DNA from: a beta proteobacterium AAP99
GTDB lineage: Bacteria; Pseudomonadota; Gammaproteobacteria; Burkholderiales; Burkholderiaceae_C
Reading direction: 5' to 3'
NCBI GenBank assembly: GCA_001295775.1
Contig: LJIA01000006.1
Location: 124,001-188,000, forward strand
DNA length: 64,000 nucleotides
Under the pieces are notes generated by a model. That model saw only the letters and a program-made list of their open reading frames with translations, made no database searches and was not told the DNA's origin. Positions 1 to 8,148 of the stretch are shown here, piece by piece. Each line of letters starts with the position of its first letter. Position 1 is the stretch's first letter. A program made the position numbers and the translations under genes.

Positions 1-44
1 CACACGGAGCATCTGCAGCAGAGTCCCCCAAAAGTCCCCACGAA

Positions 45-82
45 CAAAAAAGGACTTAGAGAGCTAGGCTCGCTAAGTCCTT
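45..82 (-). terminator. Rho-independent terminator of the tRNA-Arg gene
   Basis: Arms AAGGACTTAG (50-59) and CTAAGTCCTT (73-82) form a 10-bp perfect stem. On the minus strand the stem is followed by a run of T (the A-run at 46-50). It lies just downstream of the tRNA on the same strand. Bases 1-44 beyond it hold nothing recognisable except two AGTCCCC-type repeats. Confidence 0.85.
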
Positions 83-100
83 GATTTACAACACTAAATT

Positions 101-177
101 TGGCGCGGCTGGCAGGATTCGAACCCACGACCCCTTGGTTCGTAGCCAAGTACTCTATCCAACTGAGCTACAGCCGC
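101..177 (-). tRNA. tRNA-Arg (anticodon ACG)
   Basis: Read on the minus strand, the sequence folds into a standard 77-nt cloverleaf. The acceptor stem is GCGGCTG/CAGCCGC, the D-arm contains AGCTCAGTTGGATAGAG, the anticodon stem is CTTGG/CCAAG with loop CTACGAA, and the T-arm contains GGTTCGAATCC. The anticodon ACG is at 141-143, giving arginine CGN decoding after A-to-I editing. The CCA end is encoded at 101-103. A TATAGT-like -10 box lies about 20 nt upstream (188-193). A strong terminator follows. Confidence 0.97.
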
Positions 178-364
178 AGAAGATGAGACTATATCACATC
201 TTTCCGGCCCGGGTCCGCAGGTGGAGTGGTCCCTGCATGTGGCGCCCGAGGCAATGCTCAAGAGGGGTTCATCGGCCTGACACGCTCGCGCAATGGCGGC
301 GTCACCCGCGGAGGCGATTCTGTCACTGGAGAGACATGGAACCAGTGACGGGAGAAGCCCAGTA

Positions 365-1216
365 ATGATTGATCTGCATGCCGCGATCCGCCCGGCCAGC
401 CTCGAAGGGGCCGAATCCACCGAGCGTCCTCGTGCCGCGCTGCTCAAGGCGCCGGCCGCACCCGCTGTGGATGCGGGCCTGCCGATCGTGCGTCTGGCTG
501 AAACCGAAGCGGAACTGACCGCCGCGCAGCGCCTGCGCTACGACATCTTCGCCAACGAGTACGGCGCGCACCTCGCCACGCCGGTGCCCGGGCTGGACAT
601 CGACCCCTACGACACCTGGTGCGATCACCTGATCGCGATCGATCCGCCGACGCAGCGCGTCATCGGCTGCTATCGCATGCTGCCCATGCCGTCGGCGGCT
701 TCGGTGGGCTCGTGCTACATGAGCGAGCAGTTCTTCGTGACCCGCCTGGCTCGGCTCGCGCCGGAGCTGGTGGAGTTTGGACGTACCTGCGTGCACCCGG
801 ACTACCGCAACACCGCCACCCTGCTCGCACTCTGGAGCGGGCTGGCACGCTACATGAAGGCGCGTGGGCTGCGCTACGCGATCGGCTGTGCCAGCGTGAG
901 CCTGGCGGATGGCGGCGCCAACGCGCGCGCCACCTGGGCCGCCCTGGGTGGCCAGCAGTTCGGCAGCGCGGGGATTGATGAGGTGAACGAGGTGTTTCCG
1001 ATCACCCGCTTTCCGGTGCCGCTGGAGCGCAGTGAAGCCAAGGCCGTCCCTGCCAACGGCATCGTGCCGCCGCTGATCGCGGGCTATCGCAAGCTCGGCG
1101 CAAAGCTGATCGGCATGCCCGCCTGGGATGCAGAGTTCAACACGGCCGACTTTCCGATGCTCTTCGATCTCAAGGAACTGCCGGCGCGCTACGCGAAGCA
1201 CTTCGGTCTGGTCTGA
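365..1216 (+). CDS. OlsB-like N-acyltransferase (GNAT, hemolysin-like family)
   Basis: This 283-aa protein has the pattern of the OlsB / autoinducer-synthase-like GNAT group. LRYDIFANEYGAHL is near residues 57-70, a catalytic-core motif EFGRTCVHPDYR near 137-148, and a following helix LLALWSGLARYM. Characterised members transfer an acyl chain from acyl-ACP to the alpha-amino group of ornithine, the first step of ornithine lipid synthesis. No olsA-like acyltransferase lies next to it, so the substrate is inferred from family only. The ATG at 365 was chosen because GGGAGA lies about 10 nt upstream. An in-frame ATG at 293 would add 24 residues that do not look conserved. The gene is convergent with relA, 12 bp away. 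Confidence 0.8.
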   Translation: MIDLHAAIRPASLEGAESTERPRAALLKAPAAPAVDAGLPIVRLAETEAELTAAQRLRYDIFANEYGAHLATPVPGLDIDPYDTWCDHLIAIDPPTQRVIGCYRMLPMPSAASVGSCYMSEQFFVTRLARLAPELVEFGRTCVHPDYRNTATLLALWSGLARYMKARGLRYAIGCASVSLADGGANARATWAALGGQQFGSAGIDEVNEVFPITRFPVPLERSEAKAVPANGIVPPLIAGYRKLGAKLIGMPAWDAEFNTADFPMLFDLKELPARYAKHFGLV

Positions 1217-1228
1217 CACCGCATCGGA

Positions 1229-3478
1229 TCAGCGCCGCCGCGCCTCGATGACGCCCTTGATCTCCGTCACCGCCAGCAGGGCCTTGTCCAGCTGGCCGCC
1301 GCTGGCAATCTGCACTGTGAAGAGCATGCGCGCCTGACCGCGGCTGCTCTGCGTGTTGACTGCGGTGACATTGATGCGCTCGCGCGCAAACACCTCCGAG
1401 ATGTCACGCAGCAGGCCCTGCCGATCCGCTGCCAGCACGCGCACGTCGGCGGCGTAGCTGGCGTCTGCCTGGTTGCCCCAGGCGCACTCGATTACACGAT
1501 CAGCATCCTTGCGCTGCAGGTTGCGGAAGTTCGAGCAGCTCGTGCGATGGATGGATACGCCCTTGCCGCGAGTGATGAAGCCTGCAATTTCATCGGGCGG
1601 CGCCGGGCGGCAGCAGCGCGCAAGCTGCGTCATCACGTCCACGCCGACCACGAGCACTGAGCTCTTGGTGGCCTTGCGTGCCTCGGACAAGCCCTCCAGC
1701 CGCGCCTTGATTGCGGCGTCCGGGTCGTCTTCCTTGGGCGCCTCGAAGGCGGCTTCGATCGAGCGGGCGTGAAAGTCCGGCTTGCTGGCCGCAACCCACA
1801 GATCGTCCGGCTTCTCGAAGCCCATGCGGCTGGCGAGCTCCTGCAGATTGATGGCTGTCTTGCCCAGCCGTGCCAGCTCCTTTTCCACCAGCGCCCGGCC
1901 GGTGGCCTGCGCCTCTTCCAGCTCGCGGGCGTTGAACCAGGCGCGTACCTTGGAGCGTGAGCGCGGGCTGGCCAGATAGCCCAGCTCGTGGTTCAGCCAG
2001 TCGCGCGATGGGCCTGCGTCCAGCTTCTTGTCTGCGACGATCTCCACGGTCTGGCCGGTGGCCAGTGCGGTGGTCAGCGGCACCATGGCGCCGTCGACTT
2101 TCGCGCCGCGGCAGCGGTGGCCCAGATCACTGTGCACGTAGTAGGCAAAGTCGATGGGCGTGGCGCCGGCCGGCAGTTCAACCACCCGGCCTGCGGGGGT
2201 CATGACGTAGATGTGATCGTCCGCGTCCACCTGCCAGTGCTCGTCGGCAATGGTCTCGGTGACGTCCTGCTTCCAGGCGAGAAGCTGGCGCAGCCAGGCA
2301 ATGCGCTGGTCGCGCTCGCTGACCTCGGCGCTGGTGGCCCCTTCCTTGTAGCGCCAGTGCGCGGCCACGCCGAACTCGGCGGCGCGGTGCATGTCGCGGG
2401 TGCGGATCTGCACCTCCAGCGGCCGGCCGTCTTCCATCACCACGACGGTGTGCAGGCTCTGATAGCCGTTGGGCTTGGGGCGGGCGATGTAGTCGTCGAA
2501 CTCCTTGGGGATCGGCGTCCAGCGCTGATGCACGATCCCAAGCGCCGTGTAGCAGCCGCGGATGTCGTCCACCAGCACGCGCACGGCGCGCAGGTCGTAG
2601 AGGCTCTCGATGGCGACCTGCTTGCGGGACATCTTGTTCCAGATGCTGTAGATGTGCTTGGGTCGGCCGGAGATCTCGCAATCGACACCGGCCTTGCGCA
2701 TCTCGGCCGTGACCGCCTCGATGGCCTGGGCGATGAAGGCTTCGCGCTCGGCGCGCTTTTCGTCCAGCGCCTTGGCAATGCGCTTGTAGGTGTCGGGCTC
2801 GCGGAAGCGGAAGGCCAGGTCTTCCATCTCCCACTTCATCTGCCACACGCCCAGGCGGTTGGCCAGTGGTGCGTAGAGCTTCAGGGTCTCGCTGGCAAGC
2901 GTGTCGGGCACCGGCGTCTTGCTGGCCGCATACCAGCGCAGGGTCTGCAGCCGGCTGGCCAGCCGCAGCAGCACCACGCGGATGTCCGGCGCCATGGCCA
3001 GCAGCATGCGGCGCAGGTTGTCGATCTGCTGGGCGGCTTCCTTGGCGGCGTTCTTGCCGGCCTTGATGGCCTTGCCCGCGAGCGCCTCGCGGGTGATGTC
3101 CTGCAGCTTGAGCAGGCTCACCACCTGTCCGGCCATGTCCGCAACTGCCGGGCTGGCCTGGGTGCGCAACGCGTCTCCGTCCTCGGGGAGCAGCCACAGC
3201 GCGACGAAAAGCAGGCTGGCCTCATGCGCCGTGGCATCCAGCCCAAGATCATCCGCGATCGCAGCCACGCCCTGCGCGTGCGCCCAGGCGGGCTCGCCGC
3301 TGTTCATGCACAGCGCCTCCAGGCGCTGCTGCAATACGGCTGCAAACCCGCCGGCTGGCGGCGCGCCAGATGCAGTGTTCACGGGTTCAGACAGGGTCGG
3401 CACGATAGAAAGAGGAATTGCAGCGACAGGGCCGCGACAGGCAACGAGCGTCTGCGGCGCGCCCGGCGCTGGCATCAT
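1229..3478 (-). CDS. relA: (p)ppGpp synthetase RelA
   Basis: The protein has about 749 residues, normal for RelA. Domains in order: a degenerate HD region (the stretch around FVALWLLPEDG lacks the HD metal pair needed for hydrolysis), the synthetase domain with EFDDYIARPKPNGYQSLHT, a TGS domain (DHIYVMTPAGRVVELPAGA), a CC-type zinc-finger region (ARCCRPAPPDEIAGF) and a C-terminal ACT domain. The acidic EFDD signature and missing HD pair fit a synthetase-only RelA that makes the alarmone on stalled ribosomes, rather than bifunctional SpoT. Tandem ATGs lie at 3478 and 3475. A GTG at 3538 in frame would extend it by 20 unconvincing residues. The gene is divergent from mtfA. Confidence 0.93.
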   Translation of the reverse strand: MMPAPGAPQTLVACRGPVAAIPLSIVPTLSEPVNTASGAPPAGGFAAVLQQRLEALCMNSGEPAWAHAQGVAAIADDLGLDATAHEASLLFVALWLLPEDGDALRTQASPAVADMAGQVVSLLKLQDITREALAGKAIKAGKNAAKEAAQQIDNLRRMLLAMAPDIRVVLLRLASRLQTLRWYAASKTPVPDTLASETLKLYAPLANRLGVWQMKWEMEDLAFRFREPDTYKRIAKALDEKRAEREAFIAQAIEAVTAEMRKAGVDCEISGRPKHIYSIWNKMSRKQVAIESLYDLRAVRVLVDDIRGCYTALGIVHQRWTPIPKEFDDYIARPKPNGYQSLHTVVVMEDGRPLEVQIRTRDMHRAAEFGVAAHWRYKEGATSAEVSERDQRIAWLRQLLAWKQDVTETIADEHWQVDADDHIYVMTPAGRVVELPAGATPIDFAYYVHSDLGHRCRGAKVDGAMVPLTTALATGQTVEIVADKKLDAGPSRDWLNHELGYLASPRSRSKVRAWFNARELEEAQATGRALVEKELARLGKTAINLQELASRMGFEKPDDLWVAASKPDFHARSIEAAFEAPKEDDPDAAIKARLEGLSEARKATKSSVLVVGVDVMTQLARCCRPAPPDEIAGFITRGKGVSIHRTSCSNFRNLQRKDADRVIECAWGNQADASYAADVRVLAADRQGLLRDISEVFARERINVTAVNTQSSRGQARMLFTVQIASGGQLDKALLAVTEIKGVIEARRR

Positions 3479-3548
3479 AGGTGCACGTGCGGGCCGCGAT
3501 TGCGCCCGCTGATGCACAAGCTCATCACCACCCGCCACCGTCTGACCG

Positions 3549-4328
3549 ATGCTCGACTACATCCGCAAGGCCCTGGGTACCACCGCACCGCCTGCGCTTG
3601 AAGACGCGCTCTGGGCGCGCGTGTGCGCGGGCATGCCCTGCCTGGGCGGCTTGAGCGATGCGCAGCTGACGCGGCTGCGCGAGCAGTCGGCCGGCTTCAT
3701 CGCCAGCAAGGAGTGGCATGGCGCGGCCGATCTGACGCTGACCGACGACATGGTGCTGTCGATCGCCATCCAGGCCTGCCTGCCGGTGCTGCATCTCTCG
3801 CCGGATCTGTATGGCGATTTCGTCGGCGTGGTGGTCTATCCGGAGGGATTCCTGATCCCGAAGGTGGAGGTCGATGAGGACGGCGTGGAGCATCACTACA
3901 TCGACGAGGCCGTGGGCGAAGCCTGGCCCGGCGGGCCGATCATCCTGTCATGGAGCGACGCCGCGAACCCGGACCGGCGCACCGGCTTCAACGTGGTGAT
4001 CCATGAGTTCGCCCACAAGCTGGACATGGCCGACGGCATCGATGACGGCATCCCGATCTTCGACGCGCGCTTTCACAAGCACCTCAAGCGCAGCGAGTTC
4101 GAGCGCGTGATGCTGCTGGCCTATGACGCCTTCTGCGACGCGGTGGACGCGCTGCCCGCCGACTGGGATGAACCCACCGTCTGGGGCCTGGACCCCTACG
4201 CCGCCACGCACCCTGCGGAGTTCTTCGCAGTGAGCGTGGAAGCGATGTTCGTCGCGCCCGAACACCTGCTGCAGAACCATCCGGCGTGGTTCGAGGTGCT
4301 GGCGGCCTATCTGTGCGTTGAATCATGA
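3549..4328 (+). CDS. mtfA: MtfA-type zinc peptidase (M90 family)
   Basis: This 259-aa protein carries the zinc-binding motif HEFAHKLD near residues 152-159. Further conserved family stretches are PEGFLIPKVEVDEDG and HPAEFFAVSVEAMF, the latter supplying a downstream glutamate ligand. MtfA in E. coli is a cytosolic metallopeptidase that binds the repressor Mlc and modulates glucose phosphotransferase regulation. Whether Mlc exists here is unknown, so only the peptidase activity is inferred. Length matches the family. It is divergently oriented from relA with about 70 bp between them, which must hold both promoters. Confidence 0.9.
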   Translation: MLDYIRKALGTTAPPALEDALWARVCAGMPCLGGLSDAQLTRLREQSAGFIASKEWHGAADLTLTDDMVLSIAIQACLPVLHLSPDLYGDFVGVVVYPEGFLIPKVEVDEDGVEHHYIDEAVGEAWPGGPIILSWSDAANPDRRTGFNVVIHEFAHKLDMADGIDDGIPIFDARFHKHLKRSEFERVMLLAYDAFCDAVDALPADWDEPTVWGLDPYAATHPAEFFAVSVEAMFVAPEHLLQNHPAWFEVLAAYLCVES

Positions 4329-4395
4329 CGCACCGACGGGTAAGCGACGACCACCTGATGCGAGTTGGCCGCAGTGCAACAACTCGCCACTCGAT

Positions 4396-4431
4396 AAAAA
4401 AATGGTGCCGCCAACTCGCGCCGACGGCACC
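4396..4431 (-). terminator. Rho-independent terminator of the lipoprotein operon
   Basis: Arms GGTGCCG (4404-4410) and CGGCACC (4425-4431) pair, and seven A residues (4396-4402) become the T-tract on the minus strand. It sits about 75 bp beyond the stop of the last gene of the three-gene lipoprotein operon. The 4329-4507 interval between mtfA and that operon otherwise shows nothing recognisable. Confidence 0.8.
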
Positions 4432-4507
4432 TTCTACGCGACCTGCGACGGATTGTTGTCGCTACCGGACGTTCCGCAACGTCTGCCAAGCAGTAAGCGC
4501 GATGGAG

Positions 4508-5197
4508 TCAGCGCCCATAACTCGGTGAACGAGGTCCATATAGCAGTCCATTCGACCGCCCGGCCGCCAACAAGCGTTGACCAGCCATTCCAGCAACAAC
4601 GTGACTACGCTCCGTAAGTTGATTGGCGATTTGGTCGGCAATCGCCTTTACTAAAGCACCGATCAATCCCTGCTGGTTGGCGCCAGACAATTCAGCGCTG
4701 GATGCAGATGCCGCATCTCGCCAGAGCTCCTGGCCTGTTCGCAAATCAACCAACCGTGCCTCGAGTGAAACCACAGCGTCCGCCGATATCACACGATATA
4801 CCGAGCCATAGCGCTTTACAGACACATAAAGCGCAGTGTCTGCACCAAATGTTTCGCGCAGCTTAGCGGTCGGAATCTGCTGTGCGTCGGCTGCTGTCTG
4901 TATACCATTGTTCTTGAACGTTTCATCAACCAGAGATGCAGGAAAAACGTAGAACCCACTTTCTGCCAATGGCTGCGAGAGTTGAGCCCACACGCTAGGA
5001 GTGGCTAAAACATCTGGAGACTCGTTGAGCGGCGGCAGAACAAGAACTGATGCAGGTTTCGCCTGACGAAACGCGCTATAGTCTTTGCTTGCAGGCGGCG
5101 TTGCACACCCTATAAGCATGAGCAGCAAGCCACCAACTCCAACAGTCAAAATTTTTCGACCGGCACGCCGATACCAAAACCCTTGAATACCCATCAT
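4508..5197 (-). CDS. DUF799 / GNA1162-family lipoprotein
   Basis: This 229-aa protein has an N-terminal signal ending in the lipobox LIGC-A, so it should be a lipoprotein processed at that Cys. The mature part contains the family pattern SVLVLPPLNESPDV, then WAQLSQPLAESGFYVFPA and ADTALYVSVKRYG, and a late AELSGANQQGLIGALVKAI helix. DUF799 lipoproteins (Neisseria GNA1162 is the studied example) are commonly encoded with a CsgG-like and a DUF4810 protein, as here. Their function is not established; export or envelope-assembly roles are inferred from the CsgG partner. The start overlaps the preceding stop as ATGA, indicating translational coupling. Base composition is clearly AT-richer than the surroundings. 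Confidence 0.85.
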   Translation of the reverse strand: MMGIQGFWYRRAGRKILTVGVGGLLLMLIGCATPPASKDYSAFRQAKPASVLVLPPLNESPDVLATPSVWAQLSQPLAESGFYVFPASLVDETFKNNGIQTAADAQQIPTAKLRETFGADTALYVSVKRYGSVYRVISADAVVSLEARLVDLRTGQELWRDAASASSAELSGANQQGLIGALVKAIADQIANQLTERSHVVAGMAGQRLLAAGRSNGLLYGPRSPSYGR

Positions 5198-5568
5198 TCT
5201 ACTCCCTGTGCCTTGGGGCGACCAGCCCCCGAGTTCTTGAGTAAAAATTCGACATAGGTAGCCGATTCCGGGAACAAGGATCGCTCACGCTCCAGATAAC
5301 TCAACGCCTTACTGTCATTCCCGTTCTTGCTGTGCAATAAGGCAAGATGCCCGTAAAATCCAGGCGGCGGAACCTTACCGGAAGACGAGATTCTCTGCGC
5401 TTGCTGCTCAAGCTGGACAATTTGCGCACCTAAATCTATGGGACCACCTTTTAGGTACGCATAGACAGCAGGCTGGTATCCACCCCATTCATATAACGTA
5501 GGCTTGGTTGCACAGCCAACGAGACTCGTCACGGCAACCGTGATAAGAAGCAAACGACACAACGTCAT
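5194..5568 (-). CDS. DUF4810 family lipoprotein
   Basis: This 124-aa protein begins MTLCRLLLITVAVTSLVGC, a lipoprotein signal with lipobox LVGC. The motif YEWGGYQPAVYAYLK follows right after the signal, and a tetratricopeptide-like tail (GHLALLHSKNGNDSKALSYL) ends it, typical of DUF4810. The start was decided by the ribosome binding site: AAGGA directly abuts the ATG at 5577 but stands 9 nt ahead of the ATG at 5568, so the latter is preferred. It is the middle gene of the CsgG-DUF4810-DUF799 operon and overlaps the next start by four bases. Biochemical role unknown. Confidence 0.85.
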   Translation of the reverse strand: MTLCRLLLITVAVTSLVGCATKPTLYEWGGYQPAVYAYLKGGPIDLGAQIVQLEQQAQRISSSGKVPPPGFYGHLALLHSKNGNDSKALSYLERERSLFPESATYVEFLLKNSGAGRPKAQGVE

Positions 5569-5585
5569 TTTCAACATTCCTTGTA

Positions 5586-6260
5586 CTAGCGCGAAACCTT
5601 CACAAGTCCACGATCGACTCCTACAACCAAATTGTCAACCGCCTGGCGGATAGCCAAATCCAAAACTTTTCCATTTAAGGTCGCGTCGTAGCCGGCATTG
5701 CTACCAAAGCCCAGAACCTCCCGCTCGGACAAGCTATACTCCCCAGCTCCCGCCACAGAATATACAACCTCGGAAGTTAGTGGATTGATCACATTGAGTG
5801 TCACCTTTGCATAGGCAACCTGCGACTTACCGCGACCAAGAATACCGAACAGCGCGCGATCGCCGACCTCTTTTCGTCCGAATTCACTCACTGCACCAGT
5901 AACCAAAAGGTCTGCACCCCTGATCGCCTGACTGGTGCCACGAAGCTGCGCCTCTTGCCTGCCTTCTTCAAAGTTGTCGCGATCTAGAACGTTAAACCGA
6001 TTACTTTGCTGCAGGTGCGAAAGAAGTATTGTGCGGGACTGCCCCCCGAGACGATCGATACCATCTGAAAATACGCCCCGTGCGAAGTTCGATCTATTGT
6101 CAAACCTCCCAAGTGCCACCGGCACGCGAACAGTTTGCGGCGCTGTAGTGCTAGCTGCAGCAACCTTTGGAGCTTCGATTGCTCTTGACTGCTCAGTCGT
6201 CGAGCACGCGGCCGCTGCGATGGAGGCAACGAATACCAATGCGATCTTTGTTAAGTTCAT
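5586..6260 (-). CDS. CsgG/HfaB-family outer membrane lipoprotein
   Basis: This 224-aa protein has a lipoprotein signal (MNLTKIALVFVASIAAAAC). The CsgG-type core follows: RVPVALGRFDNRSNFARG, then FNVLDRDNFEEGRQEAQL and ADLLVTGAVSEFGRK. CsgG forms an oligomeric secretion channel for curli subunits and HfaB anchors holdfast. No curli or holdfast genes are visible here, so a small channel or envelope scaffold working with the two downstream lipoproteins is the best inference. GGGAGA lies a few bases before the ATG at 6260, which excludes the upstream in-frame ATG at 6374. It is the first gene of an operon whose GC content is visibly lower than its neighbours, suggesting acquisition. Confidence 0.85.
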   Translation of the reverse strand: MNLTKIALVFVASIAAAACSTTEQSRAIEAPKVAAASTTAPQTVRVPVALGRFDNRSNFARGVFSDGIDRLGGQSRTILLSHLQQSNRFNVLDRDNFEEGRQEAQLRGTSQAIRGADLLVTGAVSEFGRKEVGDRALFGILGRGKSQVAYAKVTLNVINPLTSEVVYSVAGAGEYSLSEREVLGFGSNAGYDATLNGKVLDLAIRQAVDNLVVGVDRGLVKVSR

Positions 6261-6387
6261 GATTTCTCCCGAATAGGTTCGAGAAGTGTCGCACAGTCGT
6301 GTTTGTCCCATGACACCATGGGTGACGCGCCAACGAACCACGTCGGTGAAATACGACAGCCTCGACCACAGCACCGCGTCGAGCTAA

Positions 6388-6681
6388 GACGATGCGCTCG
6401 GACTGACACTGAGGCCGCACCACCAACCGCTGAGGCACTGGCTGCGCGCCAACTCGGCCTTTGGCGGTGGCCTGGCGACCCGACTGATGCCCGGCGTACG
6501 CGCCTATGCACTAATGCAGGTCCGCTTGCGCAGCGATCAGGGCAGCGTGGCGTGGGGCCCGGGCTTGGGTGTCATTCTGGGCCGGGGCTCGCTGCAAGCT
6601 GGCTTGGAGACCTATATGCGGCGCGAGTGGTCCGGCTCGGGGCTTGCTGAGGCGCAGAGCACTGGCGTTGAGGCGCGCTAG
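6388..6681 (+). pseudogene. Probable 3' remnant of a lost gene
   Basis: The 569-bp gap 6261-6829 contains one reading frame with protein-like composition. It is open from just after a TAA at 6385 to a TAG at 6679-6681. It reads like the tail of an outer-membrane or periplasmic protein, with repeated Gly-aromatic strands (FGGGLATRLMPGVRAYALMQ, then GPGLGVILGRGSLQAGLE). There is no start codon with a ribosome binding site near its upstream end. It abuts the foreign-looking lipoprotein operon. The rest of the gap shows no further gene. The family could not be named, and a chance GC-rich open frame remains possible. Confidence 0.35.
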
Positions 6682-6829
6682 TAGATCGTGTACGCGACTT
6701 CACTGCGCAGGCACGCCGGGCGAAGCTCTGCGCTTGCTCGAGCGCAGCCTCCTGCGGTGCAAGGCGTCGGTGGTGCTGTTGAACATCTTCTAGCGACGCG
6801 GCCGCAGCATGGACACAGCGGCCTGTGGA

Positions 6830-7444
6830 TCAGAACCCGAAGATCACGCCGAGCTTGGCGTTGGACAGATCCCGGTCGTTGTCGGCGAAGTTGGGGATGC
6901 GGTTGTATTCCGCCCGCAGACTGAGGCTGTCGCCGAGCTTGTAGCCCAGGCCCACGCCATACAGCGGGTTGACCTTGCTGCGGTTGTCCTGGCCGAAGGG
7001 AAACAGGTTGAACGTGGACTTGCTGTTGGACACGCCCAGCTTGCCTACGAGCGTGAAGTTGGCTGGCAGCGGCAGGTGATACAGCCCGGCAACAAAGACG
7101 CCGTCGCTCTTCACGGCACTGCTGGCGGCGTTGATGCCGTCGCTGATCGTGACCTTGGTCTTGCCGAAGCGGTTGTAGCCAAACTCCACACCGAAGTTGC
7201 GCTCGGCGCGGTAGCCGGCAAACACGCCGTAGCTCATGTCGCGGTCATCCACCGAGGTGCGGATGCCGGCATTCGGGTTGAAGTTGCCCAGGCGGCGTGT
7301 ATTGAAGTCCAGCGTGGACAGGCCAAGGTCGCCGCCGATGTAGAAGCGCTTGTCCTGCGCCTGCGCCGGTGCGGCGCCCAGCGTCATCAATGCGGCAGCC
7401 AGCGCGGTGCTGCCCGCCAGCAGCCGGTACGTGTGCGAAGTCAT
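6830..7444 (-). CDS. Outer membrane beta-barrel protein (OmpA/OmpW-like fold)
   Basis: This 204-aa protein has a Sec signal peptide ending APAQAQ near residue 30. The mature part alternates strands rich in Gly and aromatics (FYIGGDLGLSTLDF, YGVFAGYRAERNFGVEFGYN, LYGVGLGYKLGDSLSLRAEYNRI). It ends in LGVIFGF; the terminal Phe is the usual outer-membrane assembly signal. Length suits an 8-stranded barrel without a C-terminal peptidoglycan-binding domain. No partner genes adjoin it. GGGGG precedes the ATG at 7444. The exact family (OmpA-like, OmpW or opacity-type) cannot be settled by eye. Confidence 0.8.
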   Translation of the reverse strand: MTSHTYRLLAGSTALAAALMTLGAAPAQAQDKRFYIGGDLGLSTLDFNTRRLGNFNPNAGIRTSVDDRDMSYGVFAGYRAERNFGVEFGYNRFGKTKVTISDGINAASSAVKSDGVFVAGLYHLPLPANFTLVGKLGVSNSKSTFNLFPFGQDNRSKVNPLYGVGLGYKLGDSLSLRAEYNRIPNFADNDRDLSNAKLGVIFGF

Positions 7445-7789
7445 GATGCCCCCTGAGCTGTTTGAAACTAAGCAAAAACTTGGAGCTCAAGCTTAGGGAG
7501 CGGCCGCCCATGCGGCACGGCCAAATTGCAACAAAGCGCCGCAAAGCAACACGGCGCCCGTAAGTCTTCATTTTTGGCTGTTTTTAACTGTTTTTATGGA
7601 AATTCGGACACCAAAATGAGCCCAAGACTGGCTACAGACAAGCGGAAAGTCGCTTTTCCTTCATTCCTACGTTCAATGGCCGAAAATGATCGCCATTCGG
7701 CCACCCTGAATCCTGCCCATCGACGTGCCGGTAACCGGTCCACCGCGGCTGACGGGGGTCACCTCACCGCGCCCGCCGCGGCGCGCGCC
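7445..7789. other. Gene-free interval with a dispersed repeat
   Basis: These 345 bp lie between the barrel-protein gene and ridA, both on the minus strand, so they hold the barrel gene's promoter. The only recognisable structure is the two-part repeat at 7635-7690 (separate entry) and a short inverted pair around GGTAACCGGT near 7728-7740. No coding frame looks real. Confidence 0.6.
7635..7690 (+). repeat. Dispersed repeat, copy A (short-core class)
   Basis: ACAAGCGGAAAG at 7638-7649 is followed after exactly 29 bases by GCCGAAAATGAT at 7679-7690. The same two blocks with the same 29-bp gap recur at 36028-36080. The first block is also the core of four longer copies elsewhere in the window. 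Confidence 0.65.
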
Positions 7790-8143
7790 TCAAGCGGCGG
7801 CGGTGACCACCATCTCCACACGCCATTCCGGCTTGGCCAGCGCCGCCTGCACCGTGGCACGTGGCGGGGTGGCGCCCTGCACCACCCAGGCGTCCCAGAC
7901 CTCATTCATCGCGGGAAAGTCCTTCAGATCCGCAATGAAGATCTGCACCATCAGGATGCGGCTCTTGTCCGAGCCGGCCTGGGCCAGCAGGGTGTCGATC
8001 ATGCCCAGCACCTCACGGGTCTGCGCGGCAATGTCCTGCCCGGCCGTCTGATCGGCCACCTGGCCGGCCAGATACACCGTCCCGTTGTGTACCGCTGCCT
8101 CGGACAGCCGCTTGCCCACGCCGATTCTTGTCACTGCGCCCAT
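7790..8143 (-). CDS. RidA/YjgF-family enamine/imine deaminase
   Basis: The 117-aa product shows the Rid fold signature: GTVYLAGQVADQTAGQDIAAQT early, MVQIFIADLKDFPAMNEVW in the middle, and PPRATVQAALAKPEWRVEM near the end. The conserved Arg (PPRATV) that binds the substrate carboxylate is present. RidA proteins hydrolyse reactive enamines/imines such as 2-aminoacrylate released by PLP enzymes. GGAGGA stands 9 nt before the ATG at 8143. The GTG at 8152 overlaps the upstream stop but abuts the same site, so ATG 8143 is preferred. It lies directly downstream of the alpha/beta hydrolase and is probably co-transcribed with it. The C-terminus differs from canonical RidA, so a Rid2-7 subgroup is possible. 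Confidence 0.88.
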   Translation of the reverse strand: MGAVTRIGVGKRLSEAAVHNGTVYLAGQVADQTAGQDIAAQTREVLGMIDTLLAQAGSDKSRILMVQIFIADLKDFPAMNEVWDAWVVQGATPPRATVQAALAKPEWRVEMVVTAAA

Positions 8144-8148
8144 CGTCT

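Noticed and set aside
365-1216. Homoserine-lactone synthase
   Set aside because: The GNAT motifs resemble the OlsB group, and there is no adjoining LuxR-type receptor gene.
1988-3601. Plus-strand open frame of 537 codons opposite relA
   Set aside because: Antisense shadow; relA on the minus strand has all expected domains.
4318-4617. Small plus-strand gene between mtfA and the lipoprotein operon
   Set aside because: It overlaps both the mtfA end and the DUF799 gene, contains the terminator hairpin, and has no ribosome binding site.
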